A stretch of 64,000 nt of DNA. It comes from Crocinitomicaceae bacterium. GTDB taxonomy: Bacteria; Bacteroidota; Bacteroidia; Flavobacteriales_D; Crocinitomicaceae. This document shows positions 16,513 to 27,302 of this stretch, piece by piece. Made by a program: the position numbers and the translations under genes. The notes under the pieces were generated by a model. It was not told the origin of the DNA and did no database searches. It saw only the letters and a list, made by a program, of their open reading frames with translations. The stretch is from positions 1 to 64,000 of the forward strand of contig JAIPAL010000003.1 of the NCBI GenBank assembly GCA_021740085.1, read 5' to 3'. Position 1 is the first letter of the stretch, and every line of letters starts with the position of its first letter.

Positions 16513-17330
16513 ATTGATATTTGTTGGGAACTTATTTTTCGGTGTAAGAAATTGCTTGCTGCCTCATCAAAAAACGCACTGTTTTCCGATGTGTAAAATT
16601 CCACACTACTGCCTTTCGTTAGACTAGCATCTAAAATTTTGTGCCTAGCCAAATAGTCAACTAGTTTCTCAGCAACTATTTCACCTTGAGGAACGACTTT
16701 TACTTTCTCACCAACAAGTAGTTGAATGTAATCTAATAATACTGGGTAATGAGTACATGCCAAAACAAGGGTGTCAATCGTTGGGTTTTTTGTTAAAAAT
16801 CCTTCAATATCCGACTTAACAATCAACTTGCCCGCCTCTGTATTATGCATGTTATTTTCAATCAAGGGCACCCACATAGGACAAGCTTGCTGCGCGACGG
16901 TAAGAGATGGAAAAAACTTTTTAAGTTCAATGGGATAGGAGTTTGAATTAACCGTGCCTTCGGTGCCTAGAATACCAATGCTGTTTGATTTCGTTACCTG
17001 ACCAATATATTCAGTACAAGGTCTTATGACCCCTAGCACGCGTTTTTGGGTGCCATAATTCGGCAAATCATTTTGTTGAATGGTCCGTAATGCCTTAGCC
17101 GAAGCCGTATTACAAGCAATAATTACTAATTCACAGCCTTGATTAAACAAAAAATTGACGGCCTCAAGCGTATAAGAATAAACTACATCAAAGGATCTGT
17201 TCCCATATGGCGCCCTTGCATTATCACCAAAATAGATATAGTCATAATCGGGCATTTTCTTCAATAACTCAGCTAATATCGTTAAGCCACCATATCCAGA
17301 ATCAAATACACCAATCGGTTTTTTAATCAT
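16509..17330 (-). CDS. murI: Glutamate racemase
   Basis: A 273-residue enzyme starting at MIKKPIGVFDSGYGGLTIL (ATG at 17330); an in-frame ATG 27 bp further upstream would add an atypical tail. Landmarks are the N-terminal FDSGYGG, YFGDNARAPYG, catalytic Cys in ACNTASA and catalytic Cys in ACTHYP. It interconverts L- and D-glutamate for peptidoglycan in the cytoplasm. It ends the uppS-bamA-ompH-ompH-murI run, 62 bp after the second ompH gene, the usual order in Bacteroidota. Confidence 0.93.
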   Translation of the reverse strand: MIKKPIGVFDSGYGGLTILAELLKKMPDYDYIYFGDNARAPYGNRSFDVVYSYTLEAVNFLFNQGCELVIIACNTASAKALRTIQQNDLPNYGTQKRVLGVIRPCTEYIGQVTKSNSIGILGTEGTVNSNSYPIELKKFFPSLTVAQQACPMWVPLIENNMHNTEAGKLIVKSDIEGFLTKNPTIDTLVLACTHYPVLLDYIQLLVGEKVKVVPQGEIVAEKLVDYLARHKILDASLTKGSSVEFYTSENSAFFDEAASNFLHRKISSQQISI

Positions 17331-17392
17331 AAACAAAACTACATTAAAAAAGGGCAACCAACGATTGCCCTTCTAAAATTGATGGAATAAAA

Positions 17393-17908
17393 TTATTTCT
17401 TCATTGCCTCGGCATCCAAACGTAATAATTCAATTAGAACCTCAGCCGTAATATCCATACCACCTTTAAAATAAAGAGTAGTGGATTCATCAAGAACATA
17501 ATTAATCTTTTTTCTATCCGAAACAATTTCGACCGCCTTTTGAACACGCTCTAAAATTGGTTTGTTTAATTCTTGCGTATAGATTTGCATTTCCTGTTGC
17601 AAGGCTGTTTGTCTGTCTTCAAGCCCTTGTTGTTTTTTCATGATTTTTTCTTCTTCTATCTTCAAAATAACTGGAGACCAAGTGCTTTTATTTTGCTCGT
17701 ACTTCTTGTACGCAACCTCTAAATCCTTTTGGATTTCACCTAATTCTTGGTAACCGTCTTGTTCGAATTTTTTCAGTTTCTCTAAAGCATCTAATCGAGA
17801 AGGCATGGTGTCTAATAACTGTTGAGAATTAACATGAGCTAATTTCATTTGTGCACTAGCAGAGAGAGCCGTGAACATTAAAGCGATAATAAGGATTGTT
17901 TTTTTCAT
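17393..17908 (-). CDS. OmpH/Skp-family periplasmic chaperone (second copy)
   Basis: A 171-residue protein with a signal peptide (MKKTILIIALMFTALSASAQ), then MKLAHVNSQQLLDTMPSRL, the family's N-terminal strand, a long charged coiled coil (residues about 40-125) and the C-terminal strand region KKINYVLDESTTLYFKGG. Skp proteins form trimeric jellyfish-like chaperones that hold unfolded outer-membrane proteins in the periplasm. It lies 26 bp after a paralogue and in the bamA operon, which supports the role. Confidence 0.9.
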   Translation of the reverse strand: MKKTILIIALMFTALSASAQMKLAHVNSQQLLDTMPSRLDALEKLKKFEQDGYQELGEIQKDLEVAYKKYEQNKSTWSPVILKIEEEKIMKKQQGLEDRQTALQQEMQIYTQELNKPILERVQKAVEIVSDRKKINYVLDESTTLYFKGGMDITAEVLIELLRLDAEAMKK

Positions 17909-17934
17909 TTAAATATATAGATTAAATTAACTAA

Positions 17935-18450
17935 TTACTCTTTACTAATTCCCATTTCTTCTAATACGATTTCACTTATATCATATTCTTTTTCAGCATA
18001 AACAAGGTTACTTTGATTGGCTTTGTCAAAAACAAATGCATACCCCTCTCGTTTGGCTATTTTTTTCATGGCAGTAAAAACTCGATCTTGAATTGGCTGC
18101 ACAAACTCCTGTCTTTTCAAAAAATATTCACCGTTAACACCAAAATACTGGCTTTGAAGTTCAATTGTCTCTTTTTCCAATTTTTCAATTTCATTTTTTC
18201 TTTTTTCTTTTTCCTCGTTTGGTAAAAGAACCTCTTCTTTATTAAAATTATCTTTTTTTGTTTTTATAAAGGCATACCTGTCTTCCACTTCTTTGGTCCA
18301 TTTAACTGCTAGCTTATCAATTTTTTCTTTTGCTTCTATGTATTCAGGGACATTTTTCATGATGTAATCTGAATCAATAAATGCGTAGGACTGCGCCTTG
18401 GCAAAGCCTATGCCAAATAAAAATAAAAAAATAAAAAAAACTCTTTTCAT
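17935..18450 (-). CDS. OmpH/Skp-family periplasmic chaperone (first copy)
   Basis: The start is ATG 18450 (MKRVFFIFLFLFGIGFAKAQ), giving a signal peptide and 171 residues; an upstream in-frame ATG at 18510 would add 20 residues that do not fit a signal peptide and would overlap bamA. The mature part starts SYAFIDSDYIMKNVPEYIEA and continues into a Lys/Glu-rich coiled coil, then GYAFVFDKANQSNLVYAEKE near the C terminus. It is a paralogue of the next gene. Chaperone for outer-membrane proteins on the way to BamA. Confidence 0.9.
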   Translation of the reverse strand: MKRVFFIFLFLFGIGFAKAQSYAFIDSDYIMKNVPEYIEAKEKIDKLAVKWTKEVEDRYAFIKTKKDNFNKEEVLLPNEEKEKRKNEIEKLEKETIELQSQYFGVNGEYFLKRQEFVQPIQDRVFTAMKKIAKREGYAFVFDKANQSNLVYAEKEYDISEIVLEEMGISKE

Positions 18451-18506
18451 GAAGAAATTTTTGGTGCTCGGTAACGGCGAAGTTAAAAATTTATTGCCAA
18501 TTACTA

Positions 18507-21071
18507 TCATAATTCACCGAGGTTCATGCCAATTGTGAAACTTAATTTAGGATTAAACCCTTTCTGCTGTATGGATTGATCAGAAGTGCCACCTATGCCA
18601 CTTGACCAACTATCCAACTTATCAAAGCCCAAACCATAATCTAATCCTAACATTCCAAACATCGGTAAGAAAACTCTAATACCAACTCCCGCTGTTCTTT
18701 TCACATTAAAAGGATTAAATTTTTCAAATGTTGGATACGAATTCCCCGCCTCCAAAAATGCTAAAGCATAAAAAGTTGCTTGTGGATTTAACGAAATCGG
18801 ATAACGGAGTTCTAAAGTATATTTAGCCACAATAGGATCACCACCCGTAGAAGAAAGTGATTGGTCTTCGTAGCCTCTTAAAGCTATGATTTCTCGGCCG
18901 CCCAATTGATTAACCCCTGACAAACCGCTGCCTCCAACTGAGTACCTTTCAAAAGGAGTAACCCCTTTAGAACGGTTATATGCGCCAATGTAGCCAAAGC
19001 CGAATCTTGGCATTAATATCAACTTTTTATCTGGCGTTAGTGGAACGTACCACTCCCCCGTGAACTTAAAACGATAATATTCAAGGTAGTGATAACGATC
19101 TCTTGGAGACAATGAGCTGTAATCCTTATCGCCTGCAAAAACAGAATAAGGAGCCGTTGCCTTCGCTGTAAAGCTAAAATTAGAGCCGCTTTGCGGATAA
19201 ATTGGAGCACTTACTGAACTTCGTTGTAACACATATTTAAGCGCTATATCATTGGCATAGCCTTCTGGAAAAAGAGGAAATCTAAAGTCCTTTACCACAT
19301 CGTAGTATTGATAACTCAATTCGTAATATGCTGTAAAATAATCATCAGGCCACTTTTTTCTGCGCTGTAATCCGACGCCCGTTCCTGTAATGGATAAGCC
19401 TGTATAATCGGGATTAGATCGTATTAAACCGTTAGAAGATAGTGCGGTGTTATTAACCCAAAAAGACAAGGAATTGGCTTTCTTTCCACCTAACCAGGGC
19501 TCAGTGAAGGAAAAGTTATACCCTTGATAAAAGCGGCCATTAGATTGGGCACGAATGGAAAGTCGCTGCCCATCACCTGAAGGTAAGGGCGTCCATTGGG
19601 ACTTCTTAAACATATTTTTAACTGAAAAATTGTTAAATGTCAATCCCAAAGTACCGATAATCCTTCCAGATGATGTGGGGCCTGCACCGCCGTACCCACC
19701 TGACAACTCAATTTGATCAGATGATTTTTCCTCTACGACATACTCAATATCCACCGTTCCTTTTGCTGGATCAGGAATCGGATTAACTTGGAAACCCTGT
19801 TCATTAAAAAAGCCCAATTGAGAAAGTTCACGTTGCGTTCTAATGATATCCGCTTTGTTAAATAAGTCACCTGGCTTGGTTCGGATTTCACGCAAAATAA
19901 CATAGTCGTTGGTCTTATTATTTCCACGAATAGTAATCTCCCCTATTCTTGCCTCTTTACCTTCTATAATCCTAATTTGATAACTTATTTTATTATCTGT
20001 CACATTTGTTTCAACTGGTATTACTTGAAAAAACAAGTATCCTTTGTCCATATATAATGAAGAAATGTCCCTTCCGTCACCACTTCCTTTTAATCGTTGA
20101 TCCAGTAATTCTTTATTAAAAACATCCCCGTTTTTTATTCCTAATACCGTATCGAGGAAACTTGACCGGTATTTTGAATTCCCAATCCAATCAATGTCAC
20201 CAAACAAGTACTTTTCCCCCTCATTAATGACAATATCAATTTTAAGATTCTTTTCATCAAGTTTATATACGGTATCAAAAACAATCATAGCATCACGCAA
20301 GCCGGCAGCGTTAAACTTGCCTAACATAGCCAACTTGTCTTTCTCATAGGTTGACTCAGTGAATTTTGATCGTTTAAAAATTCTAAGTATTGACTTTGAT
20401 TTGGTGTCTTTCATGGCCAGTTTTAGTTTCCATGTAGGCACACTTTCGTTCCCTGAAATTGTTAATGGTTTAATGCCAATTTTAGATCCTTTATCAATTT
20501 CTATTAAAAATATTTCCGAGTCATTTATCATGGTATCTTTTATCCGTTGGATATCAACCATAACTCCGTAATAAGCTTTTTCCCTAAAATATCCTTTTAT
20601 TTTACTTTTCGTTTGAAAAACGAGGTTCTCAGTTATGGTTTTACCCGAAAACAATTCAATTTCTTCGCGCACTTTATCTGCTTCCCGTTTGGAGACCCCA
20701 ATAAACTTAAATCGAGATAGTTTTGGTCTTGGCGATAACTCAATAACGAGATAAATTATTCCTGCCACTTCTTTTTCAGCATAGATGGAAATATTAGAAA
20801 ATAATCCCTCTTCCCATAGCTTTCGAATGGCTTTGCTAAGTTGATCACTTGGTAATGTAATTTTTTGACCTTGCTTTAACCCCGCAATTAACTTTATTCC
20901 TTGATGATCATAATTGTCGGCACCAACAATTCGAATAGGACCTATTTCGTATTCAACAGGTGCGGCATAATTGAAGTTAAGTCCACCAATTGTTAGTGGA
21001 TCCGTTTGAGTAAAAGCAATTAGCGTAAAGAACAAAAAAGAAATGATCGTTATTATTTTCATACTATTCAT
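18507..21071 (-). CDS. bamA: Outer-membrane assembly factor BamA (Omp85)
   Basis: An 854-residue protein with a signal peptide (IITIISFLFFTLIAFTQ). Residues about 40-460 hold POTRA domains (IRIVGADNYDHQGI, RFKFIGVSKREADKV, LTISGNESVPTWKLK, IDWIGNSKYRSSFL, ITIRGNNKTNDYVILREI), and the remainder is the beta-barrel with the L6-loop motif LRGYEDQSL at about residue 728. It folds and inserts outer-membrane proteins. ATG 21071 overlaps the uppS stop as ATGA, which supports that start. The C terminus ends in GEL instead of the usual aromatic residue. It heads the chaperone genes in the same operon. Confidence 0.93.
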   Translation of the reverse strand: MNSMKIITIISFLFFTLIAFTQTDPLTIGGLNFNYAAPVEYEIGPIRIVGADNYDHQGIKLIAGLKQGQKITLPSDQLSKAIRKLWEEGLFSNISIYAEKEVAGIIYLVIELSPRPKLSRFKFIGVSKREADKVREEIELFSGKTITENLVFQTKSKIKGYFREKAYYGVMVDIQRIKDTMINDSEIFLIEIDKGSKIGIKPLTISGNESVPTWKLKLAMKDTKSKSILRIFKRSKFTESTYEKDKLAMLGKFNAAGLRDAMIVFDTVYKLDEKNLKIDIVINEGEKYLFGDIDWIGNSKYRSSFLDTVLGIKNGDVFNKELLDQRLKGSGDGRDISSLYMDKGYLFFQVIPVETNVTDNKISYQIRIIEGKEARIGEITIRGNNKTNDYVILREIRTKPGDLFNKADIIRTQRELSQLGFFNEQGFQVNPIPDPAKGTVDIEYVVEEKSSDQIELSGGYGGAGPTSSGRIIGTLGLTFNNFSVKNMFKKSQWTPLPSGDGQRLSIRAQSNGRFYQGYNFSFTEPWLGGKKANSLSFWVNNTALSSNGLIRSNPDYTGLSITGTGVGLQRRKKWPDDYFTAYYELSYQYYDVVKDFRFPLFPEGYANDIALKYVLQRSSVSAPIYPQSGSNFSFTAKATAPYSVFAGDKDYSSLSPRDRYHYLEYYRFKFTGEWYVPLTPDKKLILMPRFGFGYIGAYNRSKGVTPFERYSVGGSGLSGVNQLGGREIIALRGYEDQSLSSTGGDPIVAKYTLELRYPISLNPQATFYALAFLEAGNSYPTFEKFNPFNVKRTAGVGIRVFLPMFGMLGLDYGLGFDKLDSWSSGIGGTSDQSIQQKGFNPKLSFTIGMNLGEL

Positions 21072-21793
21072 TGTATTTGTTCTGATGTTTTTCCAAATCT
21101 ACGCTCTCTCTTTTGATAATCCTGAACTGCCACAATCAAATGTTCTTTACGAAAATCTGGCCAGCATACACTTGTAAAATGTAGTTCTGTATAGGCAATT
21201 TGCCATAACATAAAATTACTAACCCGATTTTCACCACTCGTTCGAATTAATAATTCCGGATCTGGAATATCTTTCGTAAACAGGTGTTTTGAAATTAATT
21301 CAGGCGTTATCACGTCCGCACTAATGGATTTTTCATTCAATAAAATAGACTGAAAAGCTTTTGCTATTTCAATACGTGCGCTATAATTTAAGGCAAGAAT
21401 AAGCGTAATTCCCAAGTTGTCTTTTGTTTTATCAATCGCTTGGATCATACTTCGTCTGCAGTTTTCAGGAAGGCCATTTATTTCCCCAATTGTTAATAAT
21501 CGAACACCATTATTGTCTAAACCATCCAATTCTGAAGTAATCGCGTTGATTAATAAGTCCATTAATCCATCAATTTCAAGTTGAGGCCTCGACCAGTTTT
21601 CTGTTGAAAAAGCATAAAGCGTAAGGTATTTAACTCCCAATTCTTTGGCTGCTTTTAAGGTTTCACGAACTGATTCCACACCAGAAGCGTGTCCAAAAAG
21701 ACGATCTTTTCCTTTTGCTTGAGCCCATCGTCCGTTACCATCCATAATGATAGCAATGTGTTGCGGTATATTAAGCAAATCTAAAGAAAGCAT
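21068..21793 (-). CDS. uppS: Isoprenyl transferase (undecaprenyl diphosphate synthase)
   Basis: A 241-residue cis-prenyltransferase: IAIIMDGNGRWAQAKG near the N terminus (catalytic Asp at about residue 18), GVKYLTLYAFSTENWSRP, LLIRTSGENRVSNFMLWQIAY and the late WPDFRKEHL. It builds the C55 lipid carrier from FPP and IPP in the cytoplasm at the membrane, for peptidoglycan and surface glycans. It is the first gene of the bamA operon with a 4-bp overlap to it. Upstream a weak TTATTTTA lies about 25 bp before the ATG. Confidence 0.93.
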   Translation of the reverse strand: MLSLDLLNIPQHIAIIMDGNGRWAQAKGKDRLFGHASGVESVRETLKAAKELGVKYLTLYAFSTENWSRPQLEIDGLMDLLINAITSELDGLDNNGVRLLTIGEINGLPENCRRSMIQAIDKTKDNLGITLILALNYSARIEIAKAFQSILLNEKSISADVITPELISKHLFTKDIPDPELLIRTSGENRVSNFMLWQIAYTELHFTSVCWPDFRKEHLIVAVQDYQKRERRFGKTSEQIQ

Positions 21794-21896
21794 TGAAACT
21801 GATATTTTTAAGTTGCTAAAATAAGGAAACTATTTGCGCAAAAAAAATAAAGCTAGTTATCCTGGTGATTTTTGATCATGAATTCGATGCCCGCGA

Positions 21897-22178
21897 TTAT
21901 TCGGCTAGCACAATAGCTGTATCGTTTAACATTTCAAGGACCCCTCCATTAATATCAAAAACACCTATTGATTTATCAGTTGCATCCACAATAACATTTC
22001 CGGTATACTCTGCTGAATCACCTGATTTTTTTATCCTTATTTGTCCTTTTTTTAAACCTGAAATGATCGCGGTGTGGTTATTCAATAGTTGAAATTCGCC
22101 ATCCATTCCAGGCAATGTTACAGAAAGAACATCTCCTTTAAAGATTATTGCTTCCGGGGTAAATATTTCAAGTTTCAT
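21897..22178 (-). CDS. atpC: ATP synthase F1 subunit epsilon, short form
   Basis: A 93-residue protein: MKLEIFTPEAIIFKGDVLSV, then PGMDGEFQLLNNHTAIISGL, the beta-sandwich signature of the epsilon subunit. It lacks the C-terminal helical hairpin of the 130-140-residue form, so it cannot act as an extended-helix inhibitor. This short form is normal for Bacteroidota, as I recall. It lies 10 bp after atpD. Confidence 0.92.
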   Translation of the reverse strand: MKLEIFTPEAIIFKGDVLSVTLPGMDGEFQLLNNHTAIISGLKKGQIRIKKSGDSAEYTGNVIVDATDKSIGVFDINGGVLEMLNDTAIVLAE

Positions 22179-22188
22179 TGTTGTAAAA

Positions 22189-23703
<1,515 letters not shown>

Positions 23704-23716
23704 TTAAATTTGGGTG

Positions 23717-23750
23717 CAAATATAGCTATATATTTTTGATAGTTAATCAA
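23717..23750 (-). promoter_or_regulatory. atpDC promoter TTG-N23-TATATTTG
   Basis: On the minus strand TTG (23750-23748) is followed after 23 bp by TATATTTG (23724-23717), a perfect -7 element. The ATG of atpD is 25 bp further on. The spacing is at the long end of the known range. Confidence 0.55.
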
Positions 23751-23774
23751 ACAAGAAGGCTAAAATTATTGGTT

Positions 23775-24992
23775 TTATTCGATATCATTTACAAGATATC
23801 TAGCCGTAAAAAAAGAAAACGCGGTGGCTGTTATTATCAAAACAATTAATACGCTTAAAATTTCTGTGATTTTTACCTCAACAGGAAATGCAATCCCAGC
23901 GCCTGGAATCGTAATTATTGTATATTTCAATTGCGCTAAACAAATCCCAAGTCCTAAAAAAAAGCCTAGCAATATTCCTGTTCCCGCAATTAAGATCCCC
24001 TCTAAAAAAAAGACCTTAAAAATACTCGTTTTAGATAATCCAATGCTTTTTAATACACTTATCCCATCCTTTTTCTCGAGATAAATCATAGTAATAGACG
24101 CTACTAAATTAAACGCAGCCAAGAGAAAAATAAACAATAATATCATTATGACGATAAGCTTTTCGCTTTTACTCGTTTTATAAATCAATTCATTTTTCTG
24201 TGCATTCGTTTTTACAACGAAATTGGGGCCTACTAATTCTTGAATTTTCAGTTTAAGGCTCTCGTTATCAATAGTGCTTTTGGGCTGAATATAAATGTGC
24301 GTTATCTGCCCCTCTAAATTGAGTAGATTCGTTACGAAGCCTAGATTCGCAACAACAAATGCATCATTCGTTTCTTTATTATAGTTAATTATCCCCGAAA
24401 CATTAAAGGCTGTTTGAAAAAACGGGTTTTTTCCAAACTTTAATTTTAGGTCATTTTTTGGGGCATAAATAATAATATTGTCTGGCTCGGTTTTAATGTT
24501 ACTTATTGCTAAATTATTGGCAAGTCCCGCTCCAATAAGCCCAAAATCATTTTGCTCTTGGTTATTCCCTGGCAACAAGGCTCTTCCCATTATCAAATGA
24601 TCTTTGTTATGAATATTAATCATCTCTAAAAACTGAGGCTCTACTCCTAAAATAGTGGCATTTACCCACTTTTCTTCGTTGCGCAATATCACCGTTTCTT
24701 CAATGCCTTTTGACATTCTCAATATCCCATCAGTTTTAGCTAGCTTCGCCCAAGGAACCTGACTTTCAAAAATAGTCTTACCCTTGCTTGGAGTGATGGT
24801 AACGCCCTGGTCAAATTCGGTATAAAGCTCGCTAATCATCGATTCGATACCATTAAAAGATGACAAAACAATAATTAATGCGGCTGAAATAACCATGACA
24901 CCAATAACAGAAATACGCGTAATTATCGTTACTGCTTGGCGCTTGTTTTTCGAAAACAAGTATCTAAGCGCTATGTAAAATGGGACCTTAAT
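23775..24992 (-). CDS. LolC/LolE-type ABC transporter permease (FtsX fold), probable ATT start
   Basis: A lipoprotein-release-type permease: N-terminal cytoplasmic segment and first membrane span (TRISVIGVMVISAALIIVLSS), a periplasmic MacB-like domain (residues about 55-270), then three C-terminal spans. The segment VPFYIALRYLFSKNKR, typical of the family's N terminus, is encoded upstream of the first usable TTG (24959), so translation should begin before it. The frame back to the stop at 25004-25002 has no ATG, GTG or TTG; the best candidate is ATT at 24992-24990, which overlaps the rbfA stop. From TTG 24959 the protein would be 394 residues, from ATT 405. Role: release of lipoproteins from the inner membrane, or another FtsX-type export function. 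Confidence 0.75.
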   Translation of the reverse strand: MKVPFYIALRYLFSKNKRQAVTIITRISVIGVMVISAALIIVLSSFNGIESMISELYTEFDQGVTITPSKGKTIFESQVPWAKLAKTDGILRMSKGIEETVILRNEEKWVNATILGVEPQFLEMINIHNKDHLIMGRALLPGNNQEQNDFGLIGAGLANNLAISNIKTEPDNIIIYAPKNDLKLKFGKNPFFQTAFNVSGIINYNKETNDAFVVANLGFVTNLLNLEGQITHIYIQPKSTIDNESLKLKIQELVGPNFVVKTNAQKNELIYKTSKSEKLIVIMILLFIFLLAAFNLVASITMIYLEKKDGISVLKSIGLSKTSIFKVFFLEGILIAGTGILLGFFLGLGICLAQLKYTIITIPGAGIAFPVEVKITEILSVLIVLIITATAFSFFTARYLVNDIE

Positions 24993-25329
24993 TTTTTGGC
25001 TTTAAAAGTTCTTCTATTCTACTCGCATATTCTAAAGAATCATCAATGTAAAAAGTTAAAGACGGAATTTTCCGAAGATTCTTTAAGCGTTGACCTATCT
25101 GGCCTCTTATTTTTCCTTGGTTGGTTTGAATGGATTTTAATACATCTGCTGCGCTTGGATGGGCATAAACGCTCAAATAACATTTTGCCAACGATAAGTC
25201 CGCTGTTATTCTCACCACCGTTACAGACACCATGGCGCCTAAACAAATTTCTGCAGAAAGTCGCTGAAATAACACGCCTAATTCCCCTTGGATTGCCGCT
25301 TCAATTTTTTGTTGTCTAACACTACTCAT
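24988..25329 (-). CDS. rbfA: 30S ribosome-binding factor A
   Basis: A 113-residue KH-fold protein: start SSVRQQKIEAAIQGELGVL, middle VSVTVVRITADLSLAKCYLS, and IRGQIGQRLKNLRKIPSLTF with FYIDDSLEYASRIEELL at the end, the standard RbfA pattern. It helps 16S rRNA 5' end maturation and 30S assembly in the cytoplasm. A perfect TAACTTTG lies 4 bp before the ATG. It is followed by the permease gene in the same operon, an association known in Bacteroidota. Confidence 0.92.
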   Translation of the reverse strand: MSSVRQQKIEAAIQGELGVLFQRLSAEICLGAMVSVTVVRITADLSLAKCYLSVYAHPSAADVLKSIQTNQGKIRGQIGQRLKNLRKIPSLTFYIDDSLEYASRIEELLKPKN

Positions 25330-25333
25330 AATA

Positions 25334-25341
25334 CAAAGTTA
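25334..25341 (-). promoter_or_regulatory. rbfA TAACTTTG -7 element
   Basis: A perfect TAnnTTTG on the minus strand ends 4 bp before the rbfA ATG, so the transcript should start at or within a few bases of the start codon. No TTG is visible at the right distance upstream. Confidence 0.45.
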
Positions 25342-25361
25342 AGAAACTTAGGTGCTACTAA

Positions 25362-25391
25362 TTGAAAAACAACTAGACAAATGTATCTTTG
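25362..25391 (+). promoter_or_regulatory. Promoter TTG-N19-TATCTTTG
   Basis: TTG 25362-25364 and TATCTTTG 25384-25391 with 19 bp between them are a textbook Bacteroidota promoter. It lies 8 bp before the TTG at 25400 and therefore defines that start for the ABC exporter. Confidence 0.65.
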
Positions 25392-25399
25392 CTGTTAAA

Positions 25400-27238
25400 T
25401 TGAATGCCCTAAAACAAATATATAGGTATACCTTCAGGTATAAAGGCGTCGCTCTACTTGTAGTGTTATGCAATTTATTATTCGTTATTTTCAATTTATT
25501 ATCGCTTGTATTATTTATTCCCATACTGCAGTTAATTTTTAGAAAACCCGAAGAAATTGCACGTATAAGTTCTCCTATTTGGGACCATTCTTTTGGTGGA
25601 TTGTTTGTTTACATTAAAGACTGGTATAATTTCACCATGTATGAATTGGTGTCTGACAGTCCTAAATCCGCTCTATTATTTGTTTGTCTTACAGTAATGT
25701 TGGCCTTTTTATTCAAAAATATTTTTCGATACGGGGCGGTTTGGTTTCAATCACAATTACGTATGGCGGTGGTTAGAGATGTTCGCGATAAATTGTTCGA
25801 AAAAATCCTTGTACTGCCTTTGTCATATTATTCGAATGAAAGAAAGGGCGATTTAATGGCGCGTATGAATAGTGATGTTGGGGAAGTGGAAGTTGCGGTC
25901 GTAAGTATGTTAGAGCTTCTATTCCGCGAACCAATTGCCGTTGCAATAAACATCGTTTCTTTAGTTTACCTCAGCCCTGAATTGACTTTAATTTCCCTGT
26001 TTCTATTGCCAATATCAGCATTTGTAATCTCTCGCATTGGCAAAAGCTTAAAGAGGACAGCCAAAGCAGGACAAGAACAAACGGGCTTGCTGTTTTCCGC
26101 GATGGAAGAGGCGCTTTCTGGAATTCGCATTATTAAAGCGTTTAATGCGAATGGTTTCATCTTAAAAGGCTTCAAGAAAATAAATCTCACACATCAAAAA
26201 TTAATCACGAAAACATTCCGTAAAAAAGACCTGTCTCCTTTGTTAAACGAAACTTTGGGTGCGATGGTAATGCTCTTATTAGTTTGGTTTGGTGGGAATT
26301 TAATTTTAGATCAAAAAGGAAATGGGCTGACGGGGGAAGTCTTTATGACTTTTATAATTGTTTTTTCTCAATTATTAAGACCAATTCAAGGAGTCTCCTC
26401 TTCTATAGCAAATATGACCAAGGCCAACGTTTCACTGGAGAGAATAAATAATATTCTGGAAGAGGACGAACGGATAATTGAAAAGCCGAATTCAATAGTA
26501 ATCAAGGACCTAAATGATTCCGTTGAATTCAACAATGTGTCTTTTGGATATGGGCAAGAAGTCGTGTTAAATTCGATTAATCTTAGCGTGAAAAAGGGGA
26601 GTTCGGTCGCGTTGGTGGGGGAATCTGGTAGTGGAAAGTCAACTATGATGGACTTACTAACGCGCTTTTACGATGTCGAGTCTGGTGAGGTCTTAATCGA
26701 TGGGATTAATGTGAAAGATTTAGCTATAAAGTCGCTAAGAAGTTTAATTGGAATTGTTTCTCAAGAGTCAATATTGTTTAACACCAGCGTTACGGAAAAC
26801 ATAGCTTTTGGTGATGAAAACCCCTCTATCGAAAAGGTTATTGAGGCATCTAAAACAGCGAACGCCTATGATTTTATTATGGGATTAGAAAATGGATTTG
26901 ATACCGTAATTGGAGAGCGAGGAAACAAACTTTCAGGTGGACAAAAGCAACGGTTAAGTATTGCTCGAGCAATATATTTAGACCCTCAAATATTGATCTT
27001 AGATGAAGCAACATCAGCCTTGGATACGGAGTCTGAGCAACTCGTTCAGTCTGCTTTGGAAAGAATAATGCTTGGAAAAACCACTTTTATTATTGCGCAT
27101 CGATTAAGTACCATCATCAATGCTGAGCAAATTATTGTTTTATCAAAAGGGACAATTGTAGAAAAAGGAAATCACCAAGATTTATTGAAACTCGATGGCT
27201 TTTATTCCAAGTTTTGTGCTTTACAAGGTATCAACTAA
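25400..27238 (+). CDS. MsbA-type ABC exporter (fused permease and ATPase)
   Basis: A 613-residue half-transporter. The start is placed at TTG 25400 because the promoter -7 element ends at 25391; a longer frame begins at 25352 but would start upstream of the promoter. Six membrane spans occupy residues about 15-320. The ATPase domain has Walker A GESGSGKST, signature LSGGQKQR and Walker B ILILDEATSALD followed by the H-loop IIAHRLST. It works as a homo- or heterodimer in the inner membrane. Substrate is not known; lipid or lipid-linked precursor export (MsbA-like) is the default guess. Transcribed divergently from rbfA. Confidence 0.88.
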   Translation: MNALKQIYRYTFRYKGVALLVVLCNLLFVIFNLLSLVLFIPILQLIFRKPEEIARISSPIWDHSFGGLFVYIKDWYNFTMYELVSDSPKSALLFVCLTVMLAFLFKNIFRYGAVWFQSQLRMAVVRDVRDKLFEKILVLPLSYYSNERKGDLMARMNSDVGEVEVAVVSMLELLFREPIAVAINIVSLVYLSPELTLISLFLLPISAFVISRIGKSLKRTAKAGQEQTGLLFSAMEEALSGIRIIKAFNANGFILKGFKKINLTHQKLITKTFRKKDLSPLLNETLGAMVMLLLVWFGGNLILDQKGNGLTGEVFMTFIIVFSQLLRPIQGVSSSIANMTKANVSLERINNILEEDERIIEKPNSIVIKDLNDSVEFNNVSFGYGQEVVLNSINLSVKKGSSVALVGESGSGKSTMMDLLTRFYDVESGEVLIDGINVKDLAIKSLRSLIGIVSQESILFNTSVTENIAFGDENPSIEKVIEASKTANAYDFIMGLENGFDTVIGERGNKLSGGQKQRLSIARAIYLDPQILILDEATSALDTESEQLVQSALERIMLGKTTFIIAHRLSTIINAEQIIVLSKGTIVEKGNHQDLLKLDGFYSKFCALQGIN

Positions 27239-27302
27239 AATAACCAATAAAAAGTTACTTAAAAACCACAACGTTTTGCTTGTAATTGCGTTAATATAGA
27301 CA

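Noticed and set aside
21897-22178. Truncated or broken atpC
   Set aside because: The 93-residue length lacks the helical domain, but the beta-sandwich is complete and short epsilon subunits are normal in this phylum.
25352-25399. Longer N terminus for the ABC exporter starting at 25352
   Set aside because: The frame would begin upstream of the well-formed TTG-N19-TATCTTTG promoter, so it is not in the transcript. TTG 25400 is the better start.
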